Shown here: positions 33,219-41,539 of the stretch, piece after piece
Layout of the letters: the number at the start of each line of letters is the position of its first letter
How positions within the stretch are numbered: position 1 is the stretch's first letter
Assembly (NCBI RefSeq): GCF_001274935.1
Contig: NZ_LILC01000013.1
Location: 372,001 to 436,000 of the forward strand
Length of the DNA: 64,000 nucleotides
Direction: 5' to 3'
Origin: Priestia koreensis
GTDB lineage: Bacteria; Bacillota; Bacilli; Bacillales; Bacillaceae_H
Position numbers and translations under genes: made by a program
Notes under the pieces: generated by a model
Told to the model about the DNA's origin: nothing
Seen by the model: only the letters and a program-made list of their open reading frames with translations
Database searches by the model: none

Positions 33219-33688
33219 TATATTACTCCTGCACTTACAATCTCATAATCATGTAAAATTAAATGCTTAATAAAGTATTTGTACATTCGCTCACTAAACT
33301 CGAAATCCTTATCTTCCAAACCTTTAATCAAATACTGCTCAGATAGCAATTCATCATATTTGAAAAACTCCTTAACATTTCGAATAAATACCTCATCAAT
33401 ATATTCATAGCACATTATAAGATTATTATTGTATTTATATCGAATATCCTTGCGAATAAAAACTTTCTTAGCAGTTTCATCAAATTCAAACATGTGTCCT
33501 TCATCATCTCGATAAAACCGTTCGGCAGCAGAGCCGTTAATACAAATATCATTTATGTAATCTTCTATGTACGGGTATTTTTCATAATACATGTCTATAA
33601 ATTTATTAATTGCTTCTTCTTCTGAATTGGCATTTAACCAATGTTCTTCTTCATCTTCATACTTTGAAACAAAGCCGTATTCAATCAT
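33218..33688 (-). CDS. Hypothetical acidic protein (156 aa)
   Basis: A 156-aa acidic, Tyr-rich protein (EYGFVSKYEDEEEHWLNANS) with no membrane segment or motif. It is translationally coupled: its ATG overlaps the TGA of the upstream 44-aa gene, and its stop overlaps the start of the zinc-knuckle gene. No family recognised. Confidence 0.6.
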   Translation of the reverse strand: MIEYGFVSKYEDEEEHWLNANSEEEAINKFIDMYYEKYPYIEDYINDICINGSAAERFYRDDEGHMFEFDETAKKVFIRKDIRYKYNNNLIMCYEYIDEVFIRNVKEFFKYDELLSEQYLIKGLEDKDFEFSERMYKYFIKHLILHDYEIVSAGVI

Positions 33689-33819
33689 TCTTTTCTTTCA
33701 CTTCCCTTTTCCAGTCCATATAGAATTAAATTCTTTGCTTGTTTTTCCGTAATATTAAACACATCCTGCATTAAAGCTGCGGTCTTCAATATTTCCCCAT
33801 TTTCCTCAACTTTGTTCAT
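33685..33819 (-). CDS. Small hypothetical protein (44 aa)
   Basis: ATG at 33819 preceded by GAGATGAGGAA. The product starts MNKVEENGEILKTAALMQDV and ends ERKE, with an ATGA overlap to the next gene. The coupling and ribosome site make it likely to be real. Helical; function unknown. Confidence 0.55.
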   Translation of the reverse strand: MNKVEENGEILKTAALMQDVFNITEKQAKNLILYGLEKGSERKE

Positions 33820-33873
33820 AGAATTCCTCATCTCCCTTTCTGCACTTACACTCTTTATTGATCTCTTACATCC

Positions 33874-34161
33874 TCATTCTTGGCGATCCTTTATCATAGC
33901 CTTTTTCCCAGTTTCAAAGACACTTGCTACATCTATATTGAGATTACTTAAATATGTTTTAATATCGAAGTTAGGTTGATTTATGAGTTTAACTGTACTC
34001 TCGCTCGGCTTAAATCTCTCTGTAGTTTTTTTGATCTCATCTGCTTTTTCTTTTCGAATGTGTTTATTTGCTCTAACTATGGCATTAAAAATTGCTTCTT
34101 CAATTTCATTCACATTACTAATAATTACTCTGTCTTCATTCATTTTAATCACTTTTATCAT
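33874..34161 (-). CDS. Hypothetical protein (95 aa)
   Basis: A 95-aa charged protein (MIKVIKMNEDRVIISNVNEI) with a long basic helix IRKEKADEIKKTTERFKP. ATG or the second Met seven codons later could be the start. Lies upstream of the coupled small-gene set. No family recognised. Confidence 0.5.
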   Translation of the reverse strand: MIKVIKMNEDRVIISNVNEIEEAIFNAIVRANKHIRKEKADEIKKTTERFKPSESTVKLINQPNFDIKTYLSNLNIDVASVFETGKKAMIKDRQE

Positions 34162-34180
34162 CCTTTAATTAACAATATTA

Positions 34181-34375
34181 TTCATGCACGAACAGGGAGT
34201 AACAAGTACTCCCACTAGCTCTCATGCATCTAAGAGGAAATCAATACTATTCCGTTAGTATTATCTCAACTATGGCAAAAACTTGTCGTTGGCATTAATC
34301 GTTGCTACGCTTATCTTTAACGACCGAGCTGTAACGAGGCACCCTTCTAGGAGGCTGGGCGATGCGGTCAAGACA
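34181..34375. ncRNA. Compact structured non-coding segment, candidate RNA or replication site
   Basis: About 195 bases without an ORF, visibly richer in G+C than the flanking AT-rich DNA and dense in stem-loops. Examples are GGGAGTA/TACTCCC with a 5-base loop (34195-34213) inside an ATGCA/TGCAT pair, AATACTA/TAGTATT (34243-34262), and GTCGTT/AACGAC (34285-34324). Strand is unknown. It could be a structured RNA, a leader of the downstream small genes, or an origin. I do not recognise an RNA family. Confidence 0.4.
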
Positions 34376-34377
34376 TA

Positions 34378-34593
34378 TTAAATTTCCACCTTAATCCATT
34401 TGTACTCTTTAGCTTGTCTAATAATCTGTTTTAGACGCTCTTCTTTCACAGTTGATAAGCTACACTTGAAATTGAAAAATTGAGATATTAAAGCATTAGA
34501 GCAGTTTAATTGTTCCGCCAAATACTTGTTGCTAATTTGCTTTTTTCTCTTTTCAAAAAACAGCTCATTTATTTCATCCCTTGTCATAATCAT
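34378..34593 (-). CDS. Small helix-turn-helix protein
   Basis: A 71-aa protein with a Cro/CI-like helix-turn-helix, ISNKYLAEQLNCSNALISQFF, and a basic C-terminal helix. It lies immediately before the structured segment and downstream of the RNA-polymerase terminator. Probably a transcription regulator of the middle or late region; target unknown. Confidence 0.65.
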   Translation of the reverse strand: MIMTRDEINELFFEKRKKQISNKYLAEQLNCSNALISQFFNFKCSLSTVKEERLKQIIRQAKEYKWIKVEI

Positions 34594-34745
34594 CCCTTCC
34601 CTTCTTCATATTTTTATTTAATTTATTAAGTCAAAAAATTATATTTGCTTTTCATTCACATAAGTGTTAAATTATAATTACGGTATCGTATAAAAATTTT
34701 AAATTAAAATATTTATACTTTCCTTTAGACAATAATTCCAAAAAG

Positions 34746-34781
34746 AAAAAAGCCTACAACCGCAATGGTTATAAGCCTAAG
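34746..34781 (-). terminator. Intrinsic terminator after the RNA polymerase genes
   Basis: Minus-strand stem of 12 pairs, AGGCTTATAACC/GGTTGTAGGCTT with a 5-base loop and T run, about 25 bases after the polymerase stop. It isolates the polymerase transcript from the next genes. Confidence 0.8.
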
Positions 34782-34803
34782 ATTCTTCAAAACTGTGCAA
34801 TTT

Positions 34804-36744
34804 TCATTCCTTTTCACTCGTTTCTTTAAACGCAGCTAGAAATGTTTCCTTATTTGCTTCATATAAAACTTTCAACAATCTAAGTGGCTGTTTAAATTCA
34901 TTCTCTGGATTCACGGCATATTTAATCGTTGATAGCATAGTCTCTTCTGTTATTTTTGTTTTTGCATTAATCTTGAATTTTAGTTTTCTAACCTTGTCAA
35001 TTTCCGCTACTTTCTTCTCTTCTTCACCTAAATTTCCCGAATTTATTTTATTGATTTGTCGAGTTAACTCTTCAACTTGTTTTAGAATAGTTGCTCTTTT
35101 TTTACGATCCGCTCCAGCAATCTTTTCATCAACTAGCAGCTCATTGAAATCCACTTTCTTTTTCATTTTTTTAGCGTTAGGAATTTCCTCGAAGTATTCG
35201 CAAAGATAGTCCATAGCAGTTTCATATTTAGTGTATATTTCTTTATCATCTTCTTCCGACTTCTTCCCTCCCCACTTACTACCGTTCACTTTCCAAAATA
35301 AAGGTTTTAAATCCTTACCTTCAACAGTTTTCAGCTTTAGTTGTTTTTGCATAATATTGATTTCATTTTGAAGATCAATTTTATATAATTTCTTACTCAT
35401 ATCAATTGCGATTCCCGATAACACAGTAAGTATATTTATTGCTCTTAATAACTTTTCGTTTCCCTTATTACCTTTGGATTCTTCATCCCAATACGAGCTC
35501 ATATATAATTGTGCTAAATTCACAACCCTCCCAATATTTCTCTGAGATGAAGAAAGTATGTTATCAACTTCAGCATGGGATTTGTTGTCCTTATCAAGAA
35601 TATACATCTTAGGGTTAGAGTCAATTTGGTTAATGCAAACCTTATATTCAGCATCTAATTCTTTAGCAATCTTTACTATGGATTCTTCAAAATCAGCCAA
35701 AAGTAATGTATCGGAGTCGTAATCGCACCCACTAAGCTTATTTTGCAAATTGTAATCGATCGCATTAACACAAACGATATTGTCACTGAGATTAAAATAT
35801 GTATCAATATTCTCTGCTTTTTTATTAATCCCCACAAAGACGTTAGATGGAGCTGTATGGGGATTTCTGAAACCAACGTATTCTTTATCTTCATCGAACA
35901 ATGTAGTATATATTTCATTTTTATGTAGACTAATGGATTGACCATCGAATTTCCCAATTGCATGATAAAGATATTCTAAAGGATTTCCAAATAACGTTAA
36001 GTAATCACCTTTTACCAATATCTTTCCTTTTTGAATGTATTTCTTTTGCTTACTAATTTCTTCCCGTCTAAATTTCTTGAACAAATCAGTATAGACAATA
36101 TTATGATTTCGCTCATATAATGCAGCAAGCATCTCATTACCGTTTAGTTCGTTTGCCTTTTGCTTTATGTGGTCAATAAATCCATCATGATCATCTTTTA
36201 ATTTCATAAGGTATTCTTTTTGAGGTTGTGCAAGCTTTGCTATATTAGCAACAGTTAACGGCATACTGTTTAGCATTTGGTAAGAAGTTTGATGCATAAT
36301 TCTATTATCTTTTGTCGCAAATTTAGTTGATTTCTCTGTTTTACATACGCCAAACGATTCATCAAAGATAAGTTTTTGCCAATGCAGATACATATTTTTC
36401 TGACTACCCTTTATGTAACTAAACTTTAATATTTTCAATGAACTAGGTGTAAAAATAAATTTCACTTTAGACGCTCGTATAGGATTATTAAACATATCTC
36501 TAATTTCCCATTTATTGTAGTTAAGAGGTACTTCTTTATCGTACATAGAATCTTCAGCATCGATCATTCTTTTATGTATATCTTTGAAGAATTTTTGAAT
36601 ATTAGTTGCAAATGCAGCTGATTTGAAGAAGTGATGTCTAAGCAGTAGCATGGATTTACCATCTGGAAAAAGATTGGCCTCTAACATTGACTGACCATCA
36701 AACAAATTGTTTCTTACCGTTACTTTTTCTTCCTCACTAACCAA
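34804..36744 (-). CDS. YonO/QDE-1-like two-barrel RNA polymerase, catalytic C-terminal part
   Basis: A 646-codon frame with the signatures of the two-barrel polymerase superfamily that includes SPbeta YonO and eukaryotic RNA-dependent RNA polymerases. SGCDYDSDTLLLAD (Asp341, 343 and 345) matches the metal-binding SGxDxDGD motif, with Ser in place of Gly. FRNPHTAPSN (292-301) matches the RNPxxHPGD block, and LFDGQSM with Lys41 in FFKSAAF resembles the first-barrel region. Its start is a TTG without a ribosome site and it overlaps the upstream frame by 25 bases in the -1 frame, so it is probably made as a frameshift fusion. Confidence 0.75.
   Translation of the reverse strand: MVSEEEKVTVRNNLFDGQSMLEANLFPDGKSMLLLRHHFFKSAAFATNIQKFFKDIHKRMIDAEDSMYDKEVPLNYNKWEIRDMFNNPIRASKVKFIFTPSSLKILKFSYIKGSQKNMYLHWQKLIFDESFGVCKTEKSTKFATKDNRIMHQTSYQMLNSMPLTVANIAKLAQPQKEYLMKLKDDHDGFIDHIKQKANELNGNEMLAALYERNHNIVYTDLFKKFRREEISKQKKYIQKGKILVKGDYLTLFGNPLEYLYHAIGKFDGQSISLHKNEIYTTLFDEDKEYVGFRNPHTAPSNVFVGINKKAENIDTYFNLSDNIVCVNAIDYNLQNKLSGCDYDSDTLLLADFEESIVKIAKELDAEYKVCINQIDSNPKMYILDKDNKSHAEVDNILSSSQRNIGRVVNLAQLYMSSYWDEESKGNKGNEKLLRAINILTVLSGIAIDMSKKLYKIDLQNEINIMQKQLKLKTVEGKDLKPLFWKVNGSKWGGKKSEEDDKEIYTKYETAMDYLCEYFEEIPNAKKMKKKVDFNELLVDEKIAGADRKKRATILKQVEELTRQINKINSGNLGEEEKKVAEIDKVRKLKFKINAKTKITEETMLSTIKYAVNPENEFKQPLRLLKVLYEANKETFLAAFKETSEKE
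36720..36744 (-). promoter_or_regulatory. Overlap and candidate -1 frameshift site joining the two polymerase frames
   Basis: The upstream frame ends AGG AAG AAA AAG TAA. A -1 slip on G-AAA-AAG directly before the stop would continue into the downstream frame (reading KVTVRNNLFDGQ). No Shine-Dalgarno site precedes the downstream TTG. An indel in the A5 tract is the alternative explanation. Confidence 0.5.
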
Positions 36745-37580
36745 CTATGAATTATTTTATCTTCAATAACTTTTTCATCTTTGCGAACAACTGAACAGAT
36801 TTCCTCAAAACTTGATTCTTTATCATCCACAATCAACATGTTGCTAGGGTGAATTTTTATCGTTCCCTCTAAACTAGAGGATACAAGGCTTTTATAAGCA
36901 GCTAAACTGGCAAGATCATGTTTATTATGTTCGTCAAATTTCAAACCAGCATTTGACCATTTTTCAATTTTCTCTTTCAATTTAGCATTTATGAAGAGAC
37001 ATTCACCTTTTCTGGATTTTGAAGCAGTACGTCCATATAAAACATAGTGTACAGGTGTTATCATTTTAGTTTTTTTATTATATTTGTTAATGATAAAGCC
37101 TTCTTTATATAGTTTATATCGTAGTTCTTTTACCTTTACCTCTTGCCATTGTTCACTTTGTATTTGGGATTCTAATTCTTTTTTACGCAACTCAATATTC
37201 TTTAAACTTTTGTTTAATTTTTCCTTAACCTCGTCATCTTCTTCCTTTTCTATTTTAGTTAAAATCCCCTTCATAATTTTAACTAATTTTTCTATTATGT
37301 AACTAGCACTCTGCACTTTTATATTAAATTTAACATTAATCATATCATCGGTAATTATCTTCAATTCGTCTAATTTCTTTACTTTCATGCCTACATCTCG
37401 CAGCTTCAAATTCTCCAAACTATAAGGAATACTTCCTACATAGTCCTTAGATAATTCTTTATTTCTAAAGATATAAGAATATATATCTGCTGCCTCAAGT
37501 GATCTGATATATACCGTATCCCCTTTTTCCATTTTAGCTGGTTCAGTTACTAAATCCTCTTTAATTTCAGTGATTGCCAT
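36720..37580 (-). CDS. YonO/QDE-1-like two-barrel RNA polymerase, N-terminal part
   Basis: A 286-aa frame. About residues 90-165 are coiled-coil rich; then YVLYGRTASKSRKGECLFIN resembles the block before the first catalytic barrel in YonO and cellular RNA-dependent polymerases. The end, HPSNMLIVDDKESSFEEICS, runs into the overlap. Fused to the next frame it gives about 925 aa, close to the single-chain phage polymerase YonO (about 900). It is the first gene after the 56-bp repeat copy 2. If functional, it should transcribe a set of element genes independently of host RNA polymerase. Confidence 0.7.
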   Translation of the reverse strand: MAITEIKEDLVTEPAKMEKGDTVYIRSLEAADIYSYIFRNKELSKDYVGSIPYSLENLKLRDVGMKVKKLDELKIITDDMINVKFNIKVQSASYIIEKLVKIMKGILTKIEKEEDDEVKEKLNKSLKNIELRKKELESQIQSEQWQEVKVKELRYKLYKEGFIINKYNKKTKMITPVHYVLYGRTASKSRKGECLFINAKLKEKIEKWSNAGLKFDEHNKHDLASLAAYKSLVSSSLEGTIKIHPSNMLIVDDKESSFEEICSVVRKDEKVIEDKIIHSWLVRKKK

Positions 37581-37880
37581 AGTTCATTTCCTCCTAGTAT
37601 TTTAATTTTTTTATTAATCGATATGTTTTAAAACATTTTAAAGAAAAACTTACATCGCTCATCCACTATAGTTCCTGATCGATTCCTCTTCGAAGTTTTT
37701 CCTCTTGCTTCCTTACGTCAGCAATTCACCTTTTCACGAAGGGTAAATTTTTCTTTTTTATTTACTCGTATGTATGTATAAATCAATAAAACTTAAATAA
37801 TATGTAGTGTTTCTTGTTTTACCCCCTAATTTTGCATAAAGCTATATATAAAGGTTTATACATTTTTGGGGGGTAGAAGA
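37581..37880. other. Non-coding region between the helicase and RNA-polymerase genes
   Basis: 300 bases without a gene. It contains the 56-bp repeat copy 2 at the helicase end, the leader of the polymerase gene and AT-rich stretches (for example TTTTAAAA-type palindromic DNA near 37625). No convincing SigA promoter was picked out by eye. Confidence 0.5.
37820..37875. repeat. 56-bp near-palindromic repeat, copy 2 (inverted relative to copy 1)
   Basis: Reverse complement matches 18155-18210 at 55 of 56 positions; the single change makes a six-base C run. It lies 6 bases after the helicase stop. Arms TACCCCCTAA/GGGGGGTA could form a hairpin, so a terminator role is possible, but the conserved 36-bp core is more than a terminator needs. 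Confidence 0.85.
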
Positions 37881-39410
37881 TTAATAATCACATAACCTTC
37901 TAACTTTCCATGCTTGCTTAAAGTTTCTCTTCTTATCATGAATAATTCGACTTGTCTCAAATTGCTCTATTATATAGTTCATTTTCGTTTCTTGTAATTT
38001 ACCGTTTAGAATATTGATGTTTCTAAGCAACCGATTATTATTACCATCCCTTACATTTATTTTCTCAATTAGCTCTGTTCGATCTTTCCTCGAAAGCATC
38101 ACTCTACCAACCATCGAATCCAAGTAACTCTCTAATTCTATCTGGTCATTTGTGTCCTCAATAAAATTGTATGAAAAATCATCAAATTCTTTATCGTAAA
38201 ACCCTAATATGTAAGCTAAGTAATTAGCATAATGAAAATATTTATGTGTTTTCATTATTTCTATTTCAAATACATCCAATTTACATTTGTAATACATTAA
38301 TTCGTTTAATTTCTTTATTCCTTTATTCTCATCATCTGTTACTTCATCGTAGACAATACTGTGTGAATCAGGATCTCGACCATACTTTTCTATGTATTTT
38401 TTTGTTCCATATTCTCTAAAAAAATCTGCTTTCTTTAATTTTCTGTTCAACTTTGTTTGAGTGCCGCCTATCTGCTGATTAGAAATATTTTTTATGTATA
38501 AATTCAATTTATCTGTTTCATCCAAGATTCTTTTTCTCCCAATACATTGAATTAATGTATCCGTATCTTTTACATCACATACTATGTCTTTTAACTCTTT
38601 ATCTTTTATACTTACTCCCGCATCCATGCAAGTTGTTGTAATAAGAATTAGACTATCAAATCGCTCATTATGTAGCATTTCATCAATCTTTTCAGCATTA
38701 ACATATTGGTAATAACGCTTATTATGTTTAGAACAATTAAAAAGACAATGCTCTTTATATTTTGAATACAATTTATAGGCTTTTTCAGCATTATGTATAA
38801 AGAAAATGGCTTTGATTTTATCTCTAATAGCCGTCTGTACAAACCCCTCTAAAGTTTCATCTTTCTTGAAGAATGACAATGTTTTAATAAAGTTAAAATT
38901 CAAAAATTCTTTTTCAAGTTCTTTTGATGGGTAATGTCTCGGATTCAACCCTTTTCTATTAGCTAAATATCTTTCAATCTTATCTCCCGTTGCTGACATA
39001 AAAATTTTCACTTTATCTCTTTGTTTAAGAACGGCTTCTAACCCAATATCAGTTGTCTTATTAAATGCTGCGTCAGATATGTAATAGTGACTTTCATCAC
39101 AGACTATGTATTGATATTGTGAAAAGTCAAATTTCTCCGCATGAAATTCTATATATTGATAAGTTTTGATATGAATAAAGTCACTTTTATTACCTGCATC
39201 TATCTCACCTTGAAATTGAGTTCCACAATCCCTTCTATGGACTAACATTAGTATTTTTTTATTAATTTTCTTAGCAAACTCATACAATCGATTTTTAATG
39301 AAATAACTCTTCCCTTTTCCAGTACCTGCCTTAATAAAAATTATCTCTCCTGGCTTCCAGTTCTCTATTTCTTTTTTAGTAATTGCATCACTAATTTTTT
39401 TGTCTTCCAT
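37881..39410 (-). CDS. Superfamily 2 DESH helicase
   Basis: A 509-aa helicase: Walker A GTGKGKS (residues 29-35), motif II DESH (105-108), motif III MSAT (138-141) and motif VI QCIGRKR (288-294). The C-terminal 200 residues are specific to this group. It probably serves element replication or transcription, because it lies in the early operon just upstream of the RNA polymerase. Relatives occur in other AT-rich phages; the nucleic-acid substrate is unknown. Confidence 0.82.
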   Translation of the reverse strand: MEDKKISDAITKKEIENWKPGEIIFIKAGTGKGKSYFIKNRLYEFAKKINKKILMLVHRRDCGTQFQGEIDAGNKSDFIHIKTYQYIEFHAEKFDFSQYQYIVCDESHYYISDAAFNKTTDIGLEAVLKQRDKVKIFMSATGDKIERYLANRKGLNPRHYPSKELEKEFLNFNFIKTLSFFKKDETLEGFVQTAIRDKIKAIFFIHNAEKAYKLYSKYKEHCLFNCSKHNKRYYQYVNAEKIDEMLHNERFDSLILITTTCMDAGVSIKDKELKDIVCDVKDTDTLIQCIGRKRILDETDKLNLYIKNISNQQIGGTQTKLNRKLKKADFFREYGTKKYIEKYGRDPDSHSIVYDEVTDDENKGIKKLNELMYYKCKLDVFEIEIMKTHKYFHYANYLAYILGFYDKEFDDFSYNFIEDTNDQIELESYLDSMVGRVMLSRKDRTELIEKINVRDGNNNRLLRNINILNGKLQETKMNYIIEQFETSRIIHDKKRNFKQAWKVRRLCDY

Positions 39411-39479
39411 TAAATCGCTCCTTATTTTCTTTTTTTGATAATGTTTTATTTGGTAACCATCCTTCTCTGTTGAAATTAC

Positions 39480-40379
39480 TCACCTCCCTTCATTTAATCC
39501 ACCAGCAATAAGCTCTAGGGTGTATGTATTTTGTTTGATATTAATTACGTCTCCAAATTCATCAAACTTAACTGAGTATGTAGGAATATGATTCAAACCC
39601 AAATCTTTATGTAATTTATCTTTAATATCTTTGTTGTCATGCAGCACATTCATGAAGTGATCTGCGAACATATCTGAGAAATAACTGTGATTATCGTCTT
39701 CAATTTTCTCTAGGAATAAAGCCTTCGCTAAGTCTCGAAAGTTCATTTCGTCTGAAATATAATTATTTATGTATTTTTGTGCAGCGACATTGTGATTCAC
39801 ATTTAGTAAACTTAAAAAATCATCTTTAGTAATCATTTCTCTAGGTCTATTTTCAAGACCATCAAAAAGTACCCATTCAATTGTTGCAATCATGTTATTA
39901 TCTTCCATTAAGTAACTGCTATTAATTGTTTCAGCTATTACCAACCTCATTTCTTCAATTGCCTTAAGGTAATAATATTGCTGCGATTTTGGTAACTCAT
40001 TAATGCTAGTTTTATATATTTTTAATTTACTAAGAGATTCACGTAACAAGGATTCACCATGATAAAGTTTTTTAGAAAATAGCTTCCTAGCCTTTAGAAA
40101 TCGCTTCATCCAGACAATCGTGTTGTACTTGGAATACTTGCTGGTGGTTCTTTGCGACATTCTTTCGTATGCGTCATTAAAGTTCATCTCCTTAATTTCT
40201 TCTAAACATATTCCCTCTCGTGCAATTGCAACGTGGATAGCTGAGTCAGCAACTTTCCCCATAAGATCCAACAATTGCTTATTGTATTGCCTTTGAAGTT
40301 CCACGTGCCCCCTTCTAATTGCATCGATTACGTATAATTCATCTTGGAACTCTTGCTTGAATGCGAATAAGTTTGTCAT
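39480..40379 (-). CDS. Early hypothetical protein (299 aa)
   Basis: A soluble, helix-rich 299-aa protein beginning MTNLFAFKQEFQDELYVIDA, without membrane segments or known motifs. It is in the early operon, 17 bases after the next upstream gene and 70 bases before the helicase. Its operon points to replication or transcription of the element. No family recognised. Confidence 0.6.
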   Translation of the reverse strand: MTNLFAFKQEFQDELYVIDAIRRGHVELQRQYNKQLLDLMGKVADSAIHVAIAREGICLEEIKEMNFNDAYERMSQRTTSKYSKYNTIVWMKRFLKARKLFSKKLYHGESLLRESLSKLKIYKTSINELPKSQQYYYLKAIEEMRLVIAETINSSYLMEDNNMIATIEWVLFDGLENRPREMITKDDFLSLLNVNHNVAAQKYINNYISDEMNFRDLAKALFLEKIEDDNHSYFSDMFADHFMNVLHDNKDIKDKLHKDLGLNHIPTYSVKFDEFGDVINIKQNTYTLELIAGGLNEGR

Positions 40380-40396
40380 TTTTACCTCTCCTTTGT

Positions 40397-41050
40397 TTAT
40401 TGAATTAAGTATTTCTCTAATAGAGATACCGCTTCTGAAAATTTCATATCTATTTTTCTAGTAGGTTGAGCACTTATTACACCTATTTCTCCTAAGTATT
40501 GGGGTTTCTCAAGTGAATTTTTTAGTTCTTCAAAACTGATTGGCATATGGAAAGTAATATCGACGATTTGCATTAATAATAAGGGTGTATCATATCCGTT
40601 TAAATTTTGTTTGTGCCAACCTTTAATAGAAAGTTTATTTTCACTAATTAATTTATCAATCACATCATTCTTCAAATCATATAATTTCATTTGTCTTTTT
40701 TTAGCTACAGATACAATTCCGTGTTTTCTGATACTATAATTTAATACTTTTGTATCTCTACTCTTTTTAGCTGATTTATTTATAATGTATAGTGCATTTT
40801 CAATATTCTTTAAAGTGATCGGAAATTCTCTCACGTTAATGACCCGTGACTTAATTTCTTGAGTGTTTTTTATATGGTAAAGGTTAAACTCTTTCCAACC
40901 ATATTTTGTTTGGGCTTTAACATAAGCATCTGGTAACTCTTCAGCTACTGGTTTCAGCTTAATTTCCTTTAGTTGTGTTTTTGTTTTAAAATCCTCTGGA
41001 ACATTGCTCCAACCTTTATATGTTGTAATTTCCATTGTCATCATATTCAT
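40397..41050 (-). CDS. Early hypothetical protein (217 aa)
   Basis: A 217-aa basic protein beginning MNMMTMEITTYKGWSNVPED. AAAGGAG precedes the first ATG by 3 bases, so the third codon (also ATG) may be the start. The middle (RKHGIVSVAKKRQMKLYDLK) is rich in basic residues and could bind nucleic acid. It is the second gene of the early operon. No family recognised. Confidence 0.6.
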   Translation of the reverse strand: MNMMTMEITTYKGWSNVPEDFKTKTQLKEIKLKPVAEELPDAYVKAQTKYGWKEFNLYHIKNTQEIKSRVINVREFPITLKNIENALYIINKSAKKSRDTKVLNYSIRKHGIVSVAKKRQMKLYDLKNDVIDKLISENKLSIKGWHKQNLNGYDTPLLLMQIVDITFHMPISFEELKNSLEKPQYLGEIGVISAQPTRKIDMKFSEAVSLLEKYLIQ

Positions 41051-41078
41051 TTTCTCCTTTTCTAATTAATAATTTCAT

Positions 41079-41177
41079 TTAAGCAATTTGCATTAAATAT
41101 TGCTCATAAACGTCTAATTCCGCAGTATCTTCCTTGATTTCAACTTCTAAATAATTAACAGCCCATGGATTGTCCAC
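41079..41177 (-). CDS. Early operon leader peptide or microprotein (32 aa)
   Basis: GTG at 41177 with a perfect GGAGGTGA site 6 bases upstream. The product, MDNPWAVNYLEVEIKEDTAE and 12 further residues, is acidic and helical. It precedes the 217-aa gene and is probably first in the early transcript. The strong ribosome site is the main support. Confidence 0.5.
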   Translation of the reverse strand: MDNPWAVNYLEVEIKEDTAELDVYEQYLMQIA

Positions 41178-41539
41178 TTCAGTTCACCTCCTTTAAAATT
41201 GTTTAATTTTTATTTAACTAAATTATTGACTTTAGCACGACATGAACATATAATTAGCAATATAGCATCCAATGTACACTTTTATAGAAGAGTTTACATT
41301 CAAAAAGTTGTTGTATAAGGTTTTTCAGCGAATTACAAAGATTGATACCTTGACACTTTATTTTCGTAATCATATTAAAATATAAAAATTGGTTTAATCA
41401 CATGATGAAAGAGAAGGACAAAATATTCAGATAATACTTTGTCCATATATAAAACGATTGTTTTGTGCATACTCTCCGTTTTATTTAAGTCTCTTTATAT
41501 TAAGTGATTATTTGTGTTTTGTAAATACTTTCCTCCAGT
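41178..41539. other. Non-coding region between the arbitrium genes and the early operon
   Basis: 362 bases without a gene. A strong SigA-like promoter on the plus strand lies at 41350-41378. A GGACAAA/TTTGTCC hairpin (41416-41444) follows in its transcript. The minus strand must hold the early-operon promoter, which I could not fix. AGTGAT at 41503 resembles half of an AimR operator known from SPbeta, but no matching half was seen at the expected distance. Confidence 0.5.
41350..41378 (+). promoter_or_regulatory. SigA-like promoter pointing antisense to the gene at 41540
   Basis: -35 TTGACA and -10 TATTAA with a 17-base spacer. It would read rightwards across the 41540-41785 gene on its antisense strand. 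Confidence 0.65.

Noticed and set aside
33500..39800. Apparent excess of the hexamer TATGTA/TACATA
   Set aside because: Most copies are in-frame TAC-ATA (Tyr-Ile) or CTA-CAT codon pairs in AT-rich genes. Without a genome-wide count I cannot call it a signal; a hexamer-frequency test against shuffled codons would decide.
41472..41508. AimR operator ATCACT-N25-AGTGAT as in SPbeta
   Set aside because: Only one half (AGTGAT at 41503) is present; the partner is missing at the required spacing, so no operator was called.
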